From Amyelois transitella (Eukaryota; Arthropoda; Insecta; Lepidoptera; Pyralidae): a stretch of 64,000 nt of DNA. Below, piece after piece: positions 47,301-56,300 of this stretch. The notes under the pieces were generated by a model. It searched no databases. It saw only the letters and a list, made by a program, of their open reading frames with translations, and had not been told where the DNA came from. The position numbers and the translations under genes were made by a program. The DNA lies in contig NC_083513.1 of assembly GCF_032362555.1 (NCBI RefSeq), forward strand, positions 1,054,001-1,118,000, written 5' to 3'. The stretch's first letter is position 1. Every line of letters begins with the position of its first letter.

Positions 47301-50144
47301 ATTTGTAAGCCTATCCCTTGGTCGCCTTTTACGACATCCATGGGGAAAAGATGGAGTGGTCCTATTTTTTTAGGAACCACACGGCAATTAATCAATTCCC
47401 ATATTTCAGATAAAGCAAATAAGACTGGAAGATGTACAGAAAAAGAACAAAATGTCGCTGACGCGGGCCATCTATGAGCAAAGCGCGCCCTTGTTCCGCC
47501 GTCCCCTGCTGGGGCAGACTCTCCAGCTGTTCTACATAGTGGCCATCGTCTACATCACGTGAGAAGGTTTTATAGCACAACCGGCTTTCGTCTGTGACTT
47601 TGTCTTTGAGAATGTCGTTTCTGTCAGGATTTGTTCTACTCATTCTTCATTATTTAGTGACATTTCCTATTGCCTCTTATTTTTTGTGTCGACTTTGTAG
47701 TGCCGTGCGGTTTCCGGCACCAATGTTAAAATGAATAGGACCACTCCATCTCGTTCCCATGGATGGCGTAGAATGCGACTAAGGATAGGCTTATTAACTT
47801 GTGATTATTCTTTTAGGCGATGGGCTAGCAACCTGTCACTATTTGAATCTCAATTCTATCACTAAGCCAAACAGCTGAGCGTGGCCTATCAGTCTTTTCA
47901 AGACTGTCTACCCCGCTAGGGATATAGACGTGATCATATGTATGTATATAGGTATGTTACTCCCTTTCGGTATTGGTTTTTAAAGTTGCTAACGATTACA
48001 ATAAAACAATTATTTACCTTCAATACGCTGACTTAGAAGTTAAATTGTGTCTTTTCAGTAATAATACTTGTGTGGTATGGCTTCCTCACATATTGGATCT
48101 GATCAAAGTGGCGTTGGAGAATGAAGTGTCATCAGGGAATGTTTGCGCCATGATCACGACACATAGTACCAGTGCCGTCAATGCGACGGTGGAGCACTCA
48201 GCTGAAGTAAGTTATATAGCCCTCATCCTCAAAGGATTAGTCCTGGTCCTGGTTTTGTCCTGTCTGTGAAAGAGCCAGGGTCTGTACGTCCATGTCTAAG
48301 ATCTTGGGTTGTGCAAGTCAGGATTTGAAGTCAGGATTGCGAAGCGACTCCAGTCAGACCTCTGCGATCTTGCAAAGGAAATGCCTGTGCCAATGCCTCC
48401 TTGCGTATTTTCCGATAAAATATTATCTGTAAAAGTATATCTTCAATACCGTATTGAAATGATTAGTTTTACATTCATTCATTTCGTTTTTTAATGTAGA
48501 CAATGTGCATTCGTCCACGATTTAGATTTAAGAGATCTACATTTGTAAATTGACGCCTGGTAAGATGCTACAGAGTATGTTTGTTCCGCCGCTTCTTCTA
48601 CACATGCGCTTTGGAAGCGGTAGTAGTTATAATTAGATTTAAGTGATGTGACGTCAATAAGTGGTACCTTGTATCCAATTTTGAAAATTAATCTATTCTA
48701 TTGTATACCCTTAAGGGTTCGTTGAAGTACTAATACTTCAACGAATTATTTACCTCGTTTTCCAGGCGCCAGTGATATGTCTCGGCCACGTTGAAGAGAA
48801 GACAGCGCTGACAATTATCATCACGCAAGGCATCTACTCCTTCCTCAACTTCATCATCTCCTGTCTCCCGAAGCACCGGAAGACCATCTTGATCTCCATG
48901 CTTTGCCTGTCCTCTGTCAGTGGCGTCGCTATGAATTTGACTCCTGAGCCAATTTCCAGTGTAGTGTTGTATCTGATCTTTGGATGCACCTGCCTGTGCA
49001 TGGGTATCATGGCTTCGTTGTTTGTGGATCTCTACCCAACATCTTATAGGTATGTTTTTATGTGTTTTTTACAGATTTTTTTTTCTAGATTTCTAGATCT
49101 CTCCCTATCTAAACTTTCTGAAATATGAAAGCGGGCAAAAGCGAATGGGTTCTTAAAAAATGAATTTCGTAAAAGGCGACTAAGAGATTGGCTTATAAAC
49201 TTGGAATTCTTCCTTTAGGCGGTAGACTAGCAACCTGTCACTATTTGCAAGCTAATCGCCTACAAGAGGTATTCCAAGTTTATAAGCCTATACCTTAGTC
49301 GCCTTTTACGAAATCCATGGGATATAGAGTGATCCTATTCTACATAGAGTGCCGTGTCATCCCGGCATATTTTTGTTTTGTAGTAGGTATATTCATTGAA
49401 TTTTTTTTTTCAGGGGCATGGCGTCCTGTCTCAGCATCCTGGTCGGTCGCACGAGCACCTTTGTGGGCATCAATGTGGCTGGAAATCTCATTTTCAACCA
49501 CTGCTACGTCACCTTCTACTTGTGGTCTGTGCTTGTTTTCAGTAAGTACTCATCTATACTAATATTATAAAGCTGAAGAGTTTATTTGTTTGTTTGAACG
49601 CGCTTATCTCAGGAAGTACTGGTTCGAATTGAAAAATTATTTTTGTGTTTAATAGACCATTTATCGAGAAAAGCTTTAGGCTATTTATCATCACGCTGCA
49701 ACTATTAGAAGCGAAGAAATAATGGAAAATATGAAAAAAAAATATGGGGAAATTATTAATCCTTGAGGGCTTCAATGATGCCCAAAATAAATATTCCACG
49801 CGGACGAAGTCGCGGGCACAGCTAGTTTTTTTTTCATAAAAATTTTTCTTCATCCACAAAACATTTCTTATCTTATTAATTGATATCAAAAACAATTCTT
49901 AAATATGTATCTATGACATTAAATTCTAATAAAGTAAATATTACAAAATATATATATATATATGTATATATATAAAGTTCCTACTGCTAACCTAAATATT
50001 GACACCGTGACAGATGATATGAAAATTAAGACTTTGTCAGTACTTCTTTAGATGTTCAAATCTATTTTTTCATTTTCAGCAAGCGTGATAGCAGCGTGGT
50101 ATCTACCTCCAGACAAAACCAAGATAATACCAACCAATGTTTAG
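38350..50144 (+). CDS. Gene C: SV2-like MFS transporter, 10 exons, 508 aa
   Basis: Exons: 38350-38413, 42220-42378, 44006-44168, 44809-44930, 45410-45654, 47410-47558, 48059-48206, 48766-49049, 49414-49541, 50080-50144. The total is 1527 nt with consistent phases. Exon 1 starts METTPLDE and ends FEDALTKTG, matching the FEDA motif of A and B. The MFS motif is GYISDTKGRK at residues 84-93; the usual PESPR is HESPK at 216-220. Exon 8 (284 nt) corresponds to two exons of A and B joined without an intron. The loop encoded by exons 7-8 is longer than in A and B and has several N-x-S/T sites (for example NNT and NAT). The C-terminus ends in PTNV. It is probably a membrane solute carrier of the SV2-like group; substrate unknown. 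Intron 1 (3.8 kb) and the other introns are full of repeats. A decayed second copy of exon 2 lies just after exon 2. Confidence 0.92.
38840..39290. mobile_element. S1 end fragments in intron 1 of gene C
   Basis: A plus tail at 38845-38900 (GACTGTTGGCTCTGTC) and a minus head at 39165-39285 (TGCATGGGAAAGAG, GGAACCACATGGCAC) are separated by unassigned sequence. Confidence 0.55.
39388..39606 (+). mobile_element. Second Helitron family, full-length copy
   Basis: Starts TCCTACTAATATTATAAATG, contains GGATGTTTGTTACTC and ACTTTTTATCCCGG, and ends GGGGGCGGCCTCTAGT. No terminal inverted repeats. Confidence 0.78.
39985..40246 (-). mobile_element. S1 short element, full length
   Basis: TTACATACATACATATGG to GGGAACCACAAGGCA; intron 1 of gene C. 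Confidence 0.86.
40405..40590 (+). repeat. Interspersed repeat (AACCGCCTTCAAAAAAAGG family)
   Basis: Contains GGTGGTTCTCAGTTTG, TGATGAACCGATTTTGATG-like sequence and GCCGACTTCAAAAAAC, blocks common in Lepidoptera. Class uncertain. Confidence 0.5.
40758..41060. mobile_element. S1 fragment then second-family Helitron fragment
   Basis: 40758-40875 is an S1 minus head. 40895-41060 is the inner and 3' part of the second Helitron family, ending GGGCGGCCTCTAGT. Confidence 0.68.
41320..41510. mobile_element. S1 fragments in opposite orientations
   Basis: Plus head 41322-41408 (GTGCCGTGTGGTTCCC) is joined to a minus outer part, 41408-41505. Confidence 0.65.
41520..41890 (-). mobile_element. S1 element interrupted by a minus-strand LINE-a tail
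   Basis: S1 parts are 41520-41615 and about 41747-41890. The insert (41616-41746) is the LINE-a tail in reverse (CACGCCTCTTTCCCGGAGG to GCAAGCTCGGCGG). TTATGAT repeats on both sides (41609-41615 and 41747-41753). Confidence 0.8.
42045..42205 (+). repeat. LINE-c 3' UTR next to exon 2 of gene C
   Basis: CAGGTTGGCTGGAAGAGATC, CACTTAGGGATAAGCCCGCC and AACAATAAAGCATTTAC. Its end is about 20 bp from exon 2 (42220). The same block recurs at 43845. Confidence 0.7.
42433..42514 (+). pseudogene. Decayed duplicate of gene C exon 2
   Basis: About 60 bp after exon 2 of gene C, one frame reads a degraded helix 1 followed by INLFDLDLMVNVACDLR, matching LFGFTLIVNVACDLR in exon 2. The copy stops exactly where an S1 repeat begins (AAAAGGCGACTAAGG), so its 3' part and donor have been lost. 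No acceptor is obvious. It is a relic, probably from a local tandem duplication. Confidence 0.7.
42515..42716 (+). mobile_element. S1 short element, 5' truncated
   Basis: AAAAGGCGACTAAGGG to CGTGACCATATGTATG; truncates the extra exon 2 copy. Confidence 0.8.
42893..43600 (+). mobile_element. Helitron-type element, longer divergent copy
   Basis: The 5' end (ACTAATATTATAAAGCTG) and the 3' end (CGCGGGCACAGCTAGT, 43583-43598) fit one element. The middle differs from the short copies (GGCTACATTTTATCCC, then unique sequence), so it is either a longer Helitron or a composite of two. Confidence 0.55.
43845..43985 (+). repeat. LINE-c 3' UTR next to exon 3 of gene C
   Basis: Near-identical to 42070-42190. 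Ends about 20-25 bp before exon 3 (44006). Confidence 0.7.
44193..44465 (+). mobile_element. S1 short element, full length
   Basis: GCCGTGTGGTTCCCGG to (TATG)n. It begins about 30 bp after the exon 3 donor of gene C. Confidence 0.87.
44996..45238 (-). mobile_element. Non-autonomous Helitron, intron 4 of gene C
   Basis: TAGCTGTGCCCGCGACTTCG to ATAATATTAGTATAG, with a short internal deletion. Confidence 0.8.
45688..45880 (+). mobile_element. S1 short element, 5' truncated
   Basis: TTGATGTCGTAAAAGGC to GACGTGATTATATGAATG; begins about 35 bp after exon 5 of gene C. Confidence 0.68.
45890..46485. other. Intron 5 of gene C, unassigned part
   Basis: AT-rich, no recognised repeat, no alternative exon seen. 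Confidence 0.4.
46490..46745 (+). mobile_element. S1 short element
   Basis: GTGTCGTGTGTTTCCCAGC to ATAGACGTCATTATATG. Confidence 0.78.
46908..46990 (+). mobile_element. LINE-a 3' tail
   Basis: GCAGAGATCGTGGCAAGTGG to AGGCGTGATTTTATG. Confidence 0.72.
47153..47387 (-). mobile_element. S1 short element, partial internal deletion
   Basis: CATACATACATATGGTCACG to AGGAACCACACGGCA. It ends 23 bp before exon 6 of gene C. Confidence 0.8.
47698..47958 (+). mobile_element. S1 short element, near full length
   Basis: AGTGCCGTGCGGTTTCC to CGTGATCATATGTATG. Confidence 0.83.
48575..48715 (+). repeat. Interspersed repeat (GCGCTTTGGAAGCGG family)
   Basis: GCTTCTTCTACACATGCGC, AGCGGTAGTAGTTATAATTAG and TGACGTCAATAAGTG match 58800-58925 almost exactly. 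Confidence 0.65.
49160..49370. mobile_element. S1 fragments head to head
   Basis: Plus piece 49165-49250 and minus piece 49250-49370, inside intron 8 of gene C. Confidence 0.6.
49553..49826 (+). mobile_element. Non-autonomous Helitron, intron 9 of gene C
   Basis: ATCTATACTAATATTATAAAG to CGCGGGCACAGCTAGT, starting about 12 bp after the exon 9 donor. Confidence 0.85.
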
Positions 50145-50985
50145 GTAGCTCTAGCATATGTTAAAAAAAATTTTTACTTAAAATGTTAAAGTGTAATTCA
50201 AATAGTTCAATAAGTGCCATGTGGTTTCCGGCACCATAGAAAAAAAATGAGCCACTCCATCTCGTTCCCATGGATGTCGTAAAAGGCGACTAAGGGGCTT
50301 ATAAAATTGATATACTTTAACTAAAAAAAGAATGCCAAGTCTGTAAGCCTTTCCCTTAGTCGCCTTTAACGACATCCATGGGAAAGGGATGGAGTGGTCC
50401 TATTCTTTTTTGTATTGGTGCCGGGAACCACAAGGCAAAAAACGGCATTTTATTTTCAATTTCATATTTGTATGTCACATTTGCTAATTAATTATGACTG
50501 ATTACTGATAGTGACAGGTTACTACCATAGTAGTAAGCCTATCGCCTAAAATAAAAACGCCAAATTTATAAGCCTTTACCTTGAATGACATTTACAGTGT
50601 GTGACAGTAGACATAATTCTGGCACAGACTTGCAATTTTTTCGCTACGCTGGAAGGATAAAAAGTTATAATCTGGTGTTGCCAACATTTAATCAGCTGAT
50701 ATTTCTTTTTCTGGGTTTCGTGGCAGTTAGCAAAAGAAACAATTGTGTATTTAATAATCCTGTGATTATAGCGTAGGTGAATAGAATAATACTTAAATTT
50801 AATAGGATAATTACAAATAAAAAAATAAAGAGGCAATGATATACCTATTTTTTTATAAAATTTTTCTTCATTCACAAAAATATTTGTTATCTTTAATTGA
50901 TATCAAAAACAGTTCTTAAATATTTATTTGTAACATTTATTCTAATAAACTAAATATTACAAAATATATATAAATCAATATTGTG
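49848..50985. repeat. Duplicated segment of about 120 bp around the gene C 3' end
   Basis: 49848-49955 and 50862-50975 share AAATTTTTCTTCATTCACAA-like sequence, TTGATATCAAAAACA and TAAATATTACAAAATATATA. One copy is in the last intron, the other downstream of the stop. Confidence 0.65.
50215..50440. mobile_element. S1 fragments head to tail in opposite orientation
   Basis: Plus head 50215-50305 and minus inner/3' part 50318-50440, directly after the gene C stop; possibly in its 3' UTR. Confidence 0.68.
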
Positions 50986-50989
50986 ACGG

Positions 50990-51830
50990 AAATTTTTATA
51001 TTCACAAATTAAACTATAATATGAGATCTTATCATGTAAAAGAAAAATTGTAGATTTACAATGTAAAACAGCAGCAGTGTACGATAATTTACATGCTATA
51101 TTTATAGGCCTTGAGCATGAAAGCCAAAAAATGAGAATGCATCCTTCACTTGTTGTTATGGAAAACGTTTTGTTTAACTAATTGGATAAGTAAACCTTTT
51201 TTCAACATATGATAAAAAATATATATAACAGAGCAAAATATTATACACATACTGACTTTACATATTTATATATACGTTTTGTTACCTGTGTTAAATATAA
51301 GAATTTGTAATTTGAATGTAACTTTTACATTCCAAATATCCTCAATGTATTTATACACAAAAAAGTACCTTTATGACAACAATGCAATATATAAATAAAA
51401 TGTTTTCAATTCTTAATATTCTATTATTTCTAACTAACTTAGAAAGTTTTTCACACATTCATTGCTAATATCACGCCCAGCATGTTATATAACTATTTAA
51501 AAAAACTATTTCAGCATTAAAAGTGATCTTTGTATTTTTAATTTCATAAAAACTAATTTAACTTTAAATTATAAAATGTAGGATTCTCCATTTCTTCATC
51601 TCGTCAAAATTAATCTCATAGAAAAAAAATAACATAATATTTGGAGCGAAATTAAATTAATTTTAAATAAACAAAAAGCACTTTTAATCACATTCCGGTA
51701 TACCAATTATTAAAAAAACTATGTGTTTGTTGAAAATCTGTTGTGAATATATATTTTCCAGAATTTAATTGTAAGGCACTATTTTTTTTATTATATACAT
51801 AAATATATACCACAATATTCAAATTGAGAT
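50990..51830. other. AT-rich spacer between genes C and D
   Basis: No recognised gene or repeat; many short A/T runs. Confidence 0.4.
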
Positions 51831-52048
51831 TCAAATAATGACAGGTTGCTGGCCCATCGCCTAAAAGAAGAATCCCAAGTGTATAAGCCAATTCCTTAGA
51901 CAGAGCAAACAGTCATTAAAAGACCGAAAGGCCTCGTTCAGTTGTTTGGCTTAAACTTATCCCTTAGTAGTCTTTTACGACATCCGTGGGAAAGAGATGG
52001 AGTCGTCCTATTCTTTTTTCTATTGGTGCCGGGAATCACACGGCAGAG
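51830..52048 (-). mobile_element. S1 element with shuffled halves
   Basis: The middle part (TTCAAATAATGACAGG) comes before the outer part (GACAGAGCAAACAGTC), then the end (GGGAATCACACGGCA). Internally rearranged. Confidence 0.6.
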
Positions 52049-52180
52049 TAGAAATATTTATATATTTATCCAAAAATCCTTACACAACTGATAACTCTAC
52101 TACACTCCTGCTAATGATTACTAATGATTTTTACTACAGTAACCTACTACCAAACTTAAATTAAGATTAAATATTAAAAC

Positions 52181-52468
52181 TAGTTGTGCCCGCGACTTCG
52201 TCCGCGTGGAATATTTATTTTGGGCATCATTGAAACCCTCAAGGATAAATAATTTTCCCCGTTTTTTTTCACATTTTCCATTATTTCTTTGCTCCTCAAA
52301 GTTGCAGCGTGATGTTATATAGCCTAAAGCCTTCCTCGATAAATTGTCTATACAAAACAAAAAAACGAATGGTTCGAATTGAAAAACATTTTTTCAATTC
52401 GAACCTTTAGTTCCTGAGATAAGCGCGTTTAAACAAACAAACTCATCAGCTTTATAATATTAGTACTA
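52181..52468 (-). mobile_element. Non-autonomous Helitron
   Basis: ACTAGTTGTGCCCGCGAC to TATAATATTAGTACT, with a small duplication of GGTTCGAATTGAAAAA in inverted form near 52370-52405. Confidence 0.8.
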
Positions 52469-53059
52469 AAATGATTTATTTTTTTACCTGTTTGTATACC
52501 AATAACTAAAAAACTATTCTACGCTTGTGCACCAATCATATTTCATTTAAAAATATACAATAAAATGTGATGATTTTTCAAGGAATCCCGGGTTTAAATC
52601 CATTTGTTTATTTTTTTCTGTCATCATTTGTTTTGTTTGTTTTGTTTTTTGTTAAGTCCAAGTCCTGTTTGGTTTCAGGAGGAACAGACGGGAGTCTCTG
52701 CGTTTATTCCCTAGTACGGTGGGCTGAGGATATAGCTATGCCATCTCACTTTAATTGGTGCATTAAAGATGGCCTGGTAAACCCTGAGCCGTGTGTACGC
52801 GCAGTGACTCCCGAATGACCTTCCTGAAACCTCTTAATTATAGAAGAACCGCTGTTATTATAGACACATATTATACAGAGAGAATGGTGCTAGCACACTA
52901 TCGCTGTTTCGCTTATTATTATGAAGTGGAACGGGTCAGCTATAGTTTATCGCGCGATCAAAACGGCATCGCGTGTGGTATTACAGCCCCGACGTGCCTT
53001 TGATGATTCATTTCCTATATCTGGAACTGGTAATGTTGGCGGGATAGTATAAAATACAC

Positions 53060-53270
53060 CATTCTTTCATTTATTCATTCGTATAAAAACGTCTACATCC
53101 CTTGCGGAGAAGGCAGAGCAGCAGTCTTGAAAGACTGATAGGCCATGTTCAAATAGGCTTTATGATAGAATTGAGATTCAAAAAGTAATAGCTGATCGCC
53201 CAAAAGAATCCCCGAGTTTATAAGCCTGTCCTTTAGTCGCCTTTTATGACATCCATGGGAAAGAGATTCA
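53060..53270 (-). mobile_element. S1 short element, partial
   Basis: TTATTCATTCGTATAAAAAC to GACATCCATGGGAAAGAG. It lies about 60 bp downstream of the gene D stop. Confidence 0.68.
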
Positions 53271-53330
53271 TTCGTTCGTAATTAAAGGCACTCAACATAT
53301 AAATTCTTGTAAAACTATAAATTTTTCTAA

Positions 53331-56300
53331 CTACATATGTGTGGATATGTATCTGTCTAGCCCTCTGTTCTTCTCATTATCCTGCTCATTTTCTTCTGGT
53401 TGTGATGATTCTTGCTGTTCCAACTTGATGATCATGATGGCGCCGATTGATACTGAAAGAAAAAAACAGAAGTAACTTGAGAACGTCGGTGGTCTAATCG
53501 GTAAGATGCCCGGTTATAAAGCGGTTGCGCGTAAAGTCACCGGTTCGAATCCCACCGCGGCCATGTACCAATGACTATTTTCGAAGTTACATAGCTATAT
53601 CCCTTGCATGGTAGACAGAGCCACCAGTCTTGAAAAGACTGATAGGCCACGCTCAGCTGCTTGGCTTAATGATAGAATTGAGATTCAAACAGGTTGCTAG
53701 CCCATCGCCTAAAAGAAGAATCCCAAGTATATAAGCCTATCCCTTAGTCGCCGTTTACGACATCCGTGGGAAGGAGATGGAGTGGTCCTATTCTTTTTTC
53801 TAATGGTGCCGGGAACAATGTTGTGAAACCAAAAGATATGACAATTATTGAGTGATATTGTAATGTCCCATAATCCTACTATAGGCTACTTTTTATCCCG
53901 GAGTTCCCGCGGGATTGATTCCACGCGTACGAAGTCGCGGGCCGCTCCCTAGTAATGAATTAAAGTTTTAAATTTGAATTTGCTAGGTACAATTAGTTTA
54001 ATGGTAATTGTTATTAAATAACAAAGTGCGTCATAGTATTCACAATACAAAGTTTAAAAAGATCAAATAGAGGAAAATCGAGACGAGTCAAATGACAATC
54101 ATCCATTTTAGTTGATGAATTGATTATGGTAGTTTTACAATTAAATCATCAACAACATTGTATCATTTCAGTTGGTGAACTGACGTGATGTACTAGATGG
54201 TGATCTAAGATGGCTGCATTTTCGTGGGATCAATCACACAACCCGGCACCAATTTAAAAAAGATAATAGGACCACTCCTTCTCTCTTCCAAGGATGTAGT
54301 AAAAGGCGACTAAGGGATAGACTTTTAAACATGGGGTTCTCCGTTCAGGCGATGGGCTAGCAACTATTTGAATCTCAATTCTATTGTCAAGGCAAAAAGC
54401 TGAACGTGGCCGATCAGTCTTTTCAAGCCTGTCGGCTCTGTCTACCCCGCAAGGGATATAGACGATATGTGTGTATGTATGTGTATCTCTTAAATTTACT
54501 CGACGTAGGTTATTGAACCAATTTAATTCCAGTATGTATGTAATAATGGCACAATTTTGCAACATTAATCATAAACTACTCAAGAAAATTAGTTGATACA
54601 ATATGGGGTGGGTTTGTTCATGAATGGACATGGTCATTGACCTTGTGACTTTGATACAAGCATGAGGATATTACTATGGGGCATGACAGTTTCATTCATT
54701 CATTCATGATCACGTCTATATCCCTTACGGGGTTGACAAAGCGAGCAGTTTAGATAGACAGGCCACGGTCAGCTGATAGGCTTAGTGATAGAATTGAGAT
54801 TCGAATAGTGAAAGGTTGCTAGCGCGAATCCTAAGTTCACAAGCCTTTTACTTAGTTGCCTTTAACGACACCCATGGGAAAGAGATGGAGTGTTCCTATT
54901 CTTTTTCTATTGGTTCCGGGAACCACACAGCACATAAATGTATATAATTATCAAAATCGGTAGGTACTGAAATTATTCAATTTAGCCATTACAAAGAAAA
55001 CTACAAATCTTTTCTTGACTTGAACGGCCTCTGTGGCGCAGTGGTATTACGCTTGTCTGTGACACCGGAGGTCCTAGGTTCGAATCCTGGCCAGGGCACG
55101 ATGAGAAAGAACTTTTTCTGATTGGTCTAGGCCATGGATGTTTATCTATATAAGTATTAATTATATAATATTGTATCGTTGAGTTAGTATCTCGTAACAC
55201 AAGTTTCGAACTAACTTCTAGGCTAACTCGATCTGTGTAATTTGTCTCGTACCTATATATTTATATTTTCTCTATCGATTTTAAACATTTGTGAATAAAC
55301 CAACTTACTGGCTAACAGCGCCGCCACGGAGATGAAAGGCGCTGGACAAGAGAAGTCCAGGAGCACTCCCACAGCTAGGTTCGTGGCGACGCCACCAGCT
55401 CGACCCCACCACGCGCCCCAACAGACGCCCAGGCCGCTGAAAAAAGAAAATATCCACAATTTTTTATATATATTTTGCCGTGTGCTTCCTGGCACTAATG
55501 GAAAAAAGAATAGGACCACTCCATCTCTCTCTCGTGGAAGTCGTAAAAGGCGACTAAAGGTTAGGCTTATAAACTTGGGATTCTTTTTTTTAGGCGATGG
55601 GCTAGCAACCTGTCACTATTTGAATCTCAATTCAATCATTAAGCCACACAGCTGAACGTGGCCTATCAGTCTTTTAATTACTGTTGGCTCTGTCTGTACG
55701 TATGTTAAGTTATATAGGTAGCAACTTGAAGACGACAGACGATGATGGAAAGAAATTAAGGAAAGAAAAATTCAACGTTACCTATAACAGTATAAGGTTT
55801 CTTCTTGTCTATTGAGGCTTTCATGATAAAAAAATGGTGATATCAACGGCAGGGTCAGGTTTTCAGGGAACCACACGGCACGCTACTGCGTTAGTAATAA
55901 ACACTCCAATCCTTACTAACCTCAACTTAGCCGGCAACGCATGCAACAGCAGCCTTATCAACAGAACATTTCCATTCAAAGACGCAGCATTCAGTACCGC
56001 GGCCGCTGCTACCGCAATCTTATTGGACGATGCGCAGGAACACGCGCACGCAGCGAGACATGCGCATGCGCAGGCGCAAGCCAGCGCGCACGCCGCTGCG
56101 GCCCGCCTAACGCCGCGGGCGCCGCCTCGCGCGCATAGAAACGCGCACGCGGCGTTTCCTAGCACGCAACATGCGCCTACTATTAAGCCTGATGTGAATA
56201 CCTGAAAAGTCAATAGGAAATTGATTTATTTATTTATGTACACAAAATTATATACAGGAGCATTTATTACAGTAATTCTAGTACAAAGGTGCTACTTATT

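Noticed and set aside
55834-56205. Plus-strand open frame rich in His, Ala and Gln
   Set aside because: It is the antisense of the gene D exon 55921-56201, whose splice sites and phase fit the minus-strand gene. The open frame follows from GC-rich composition.
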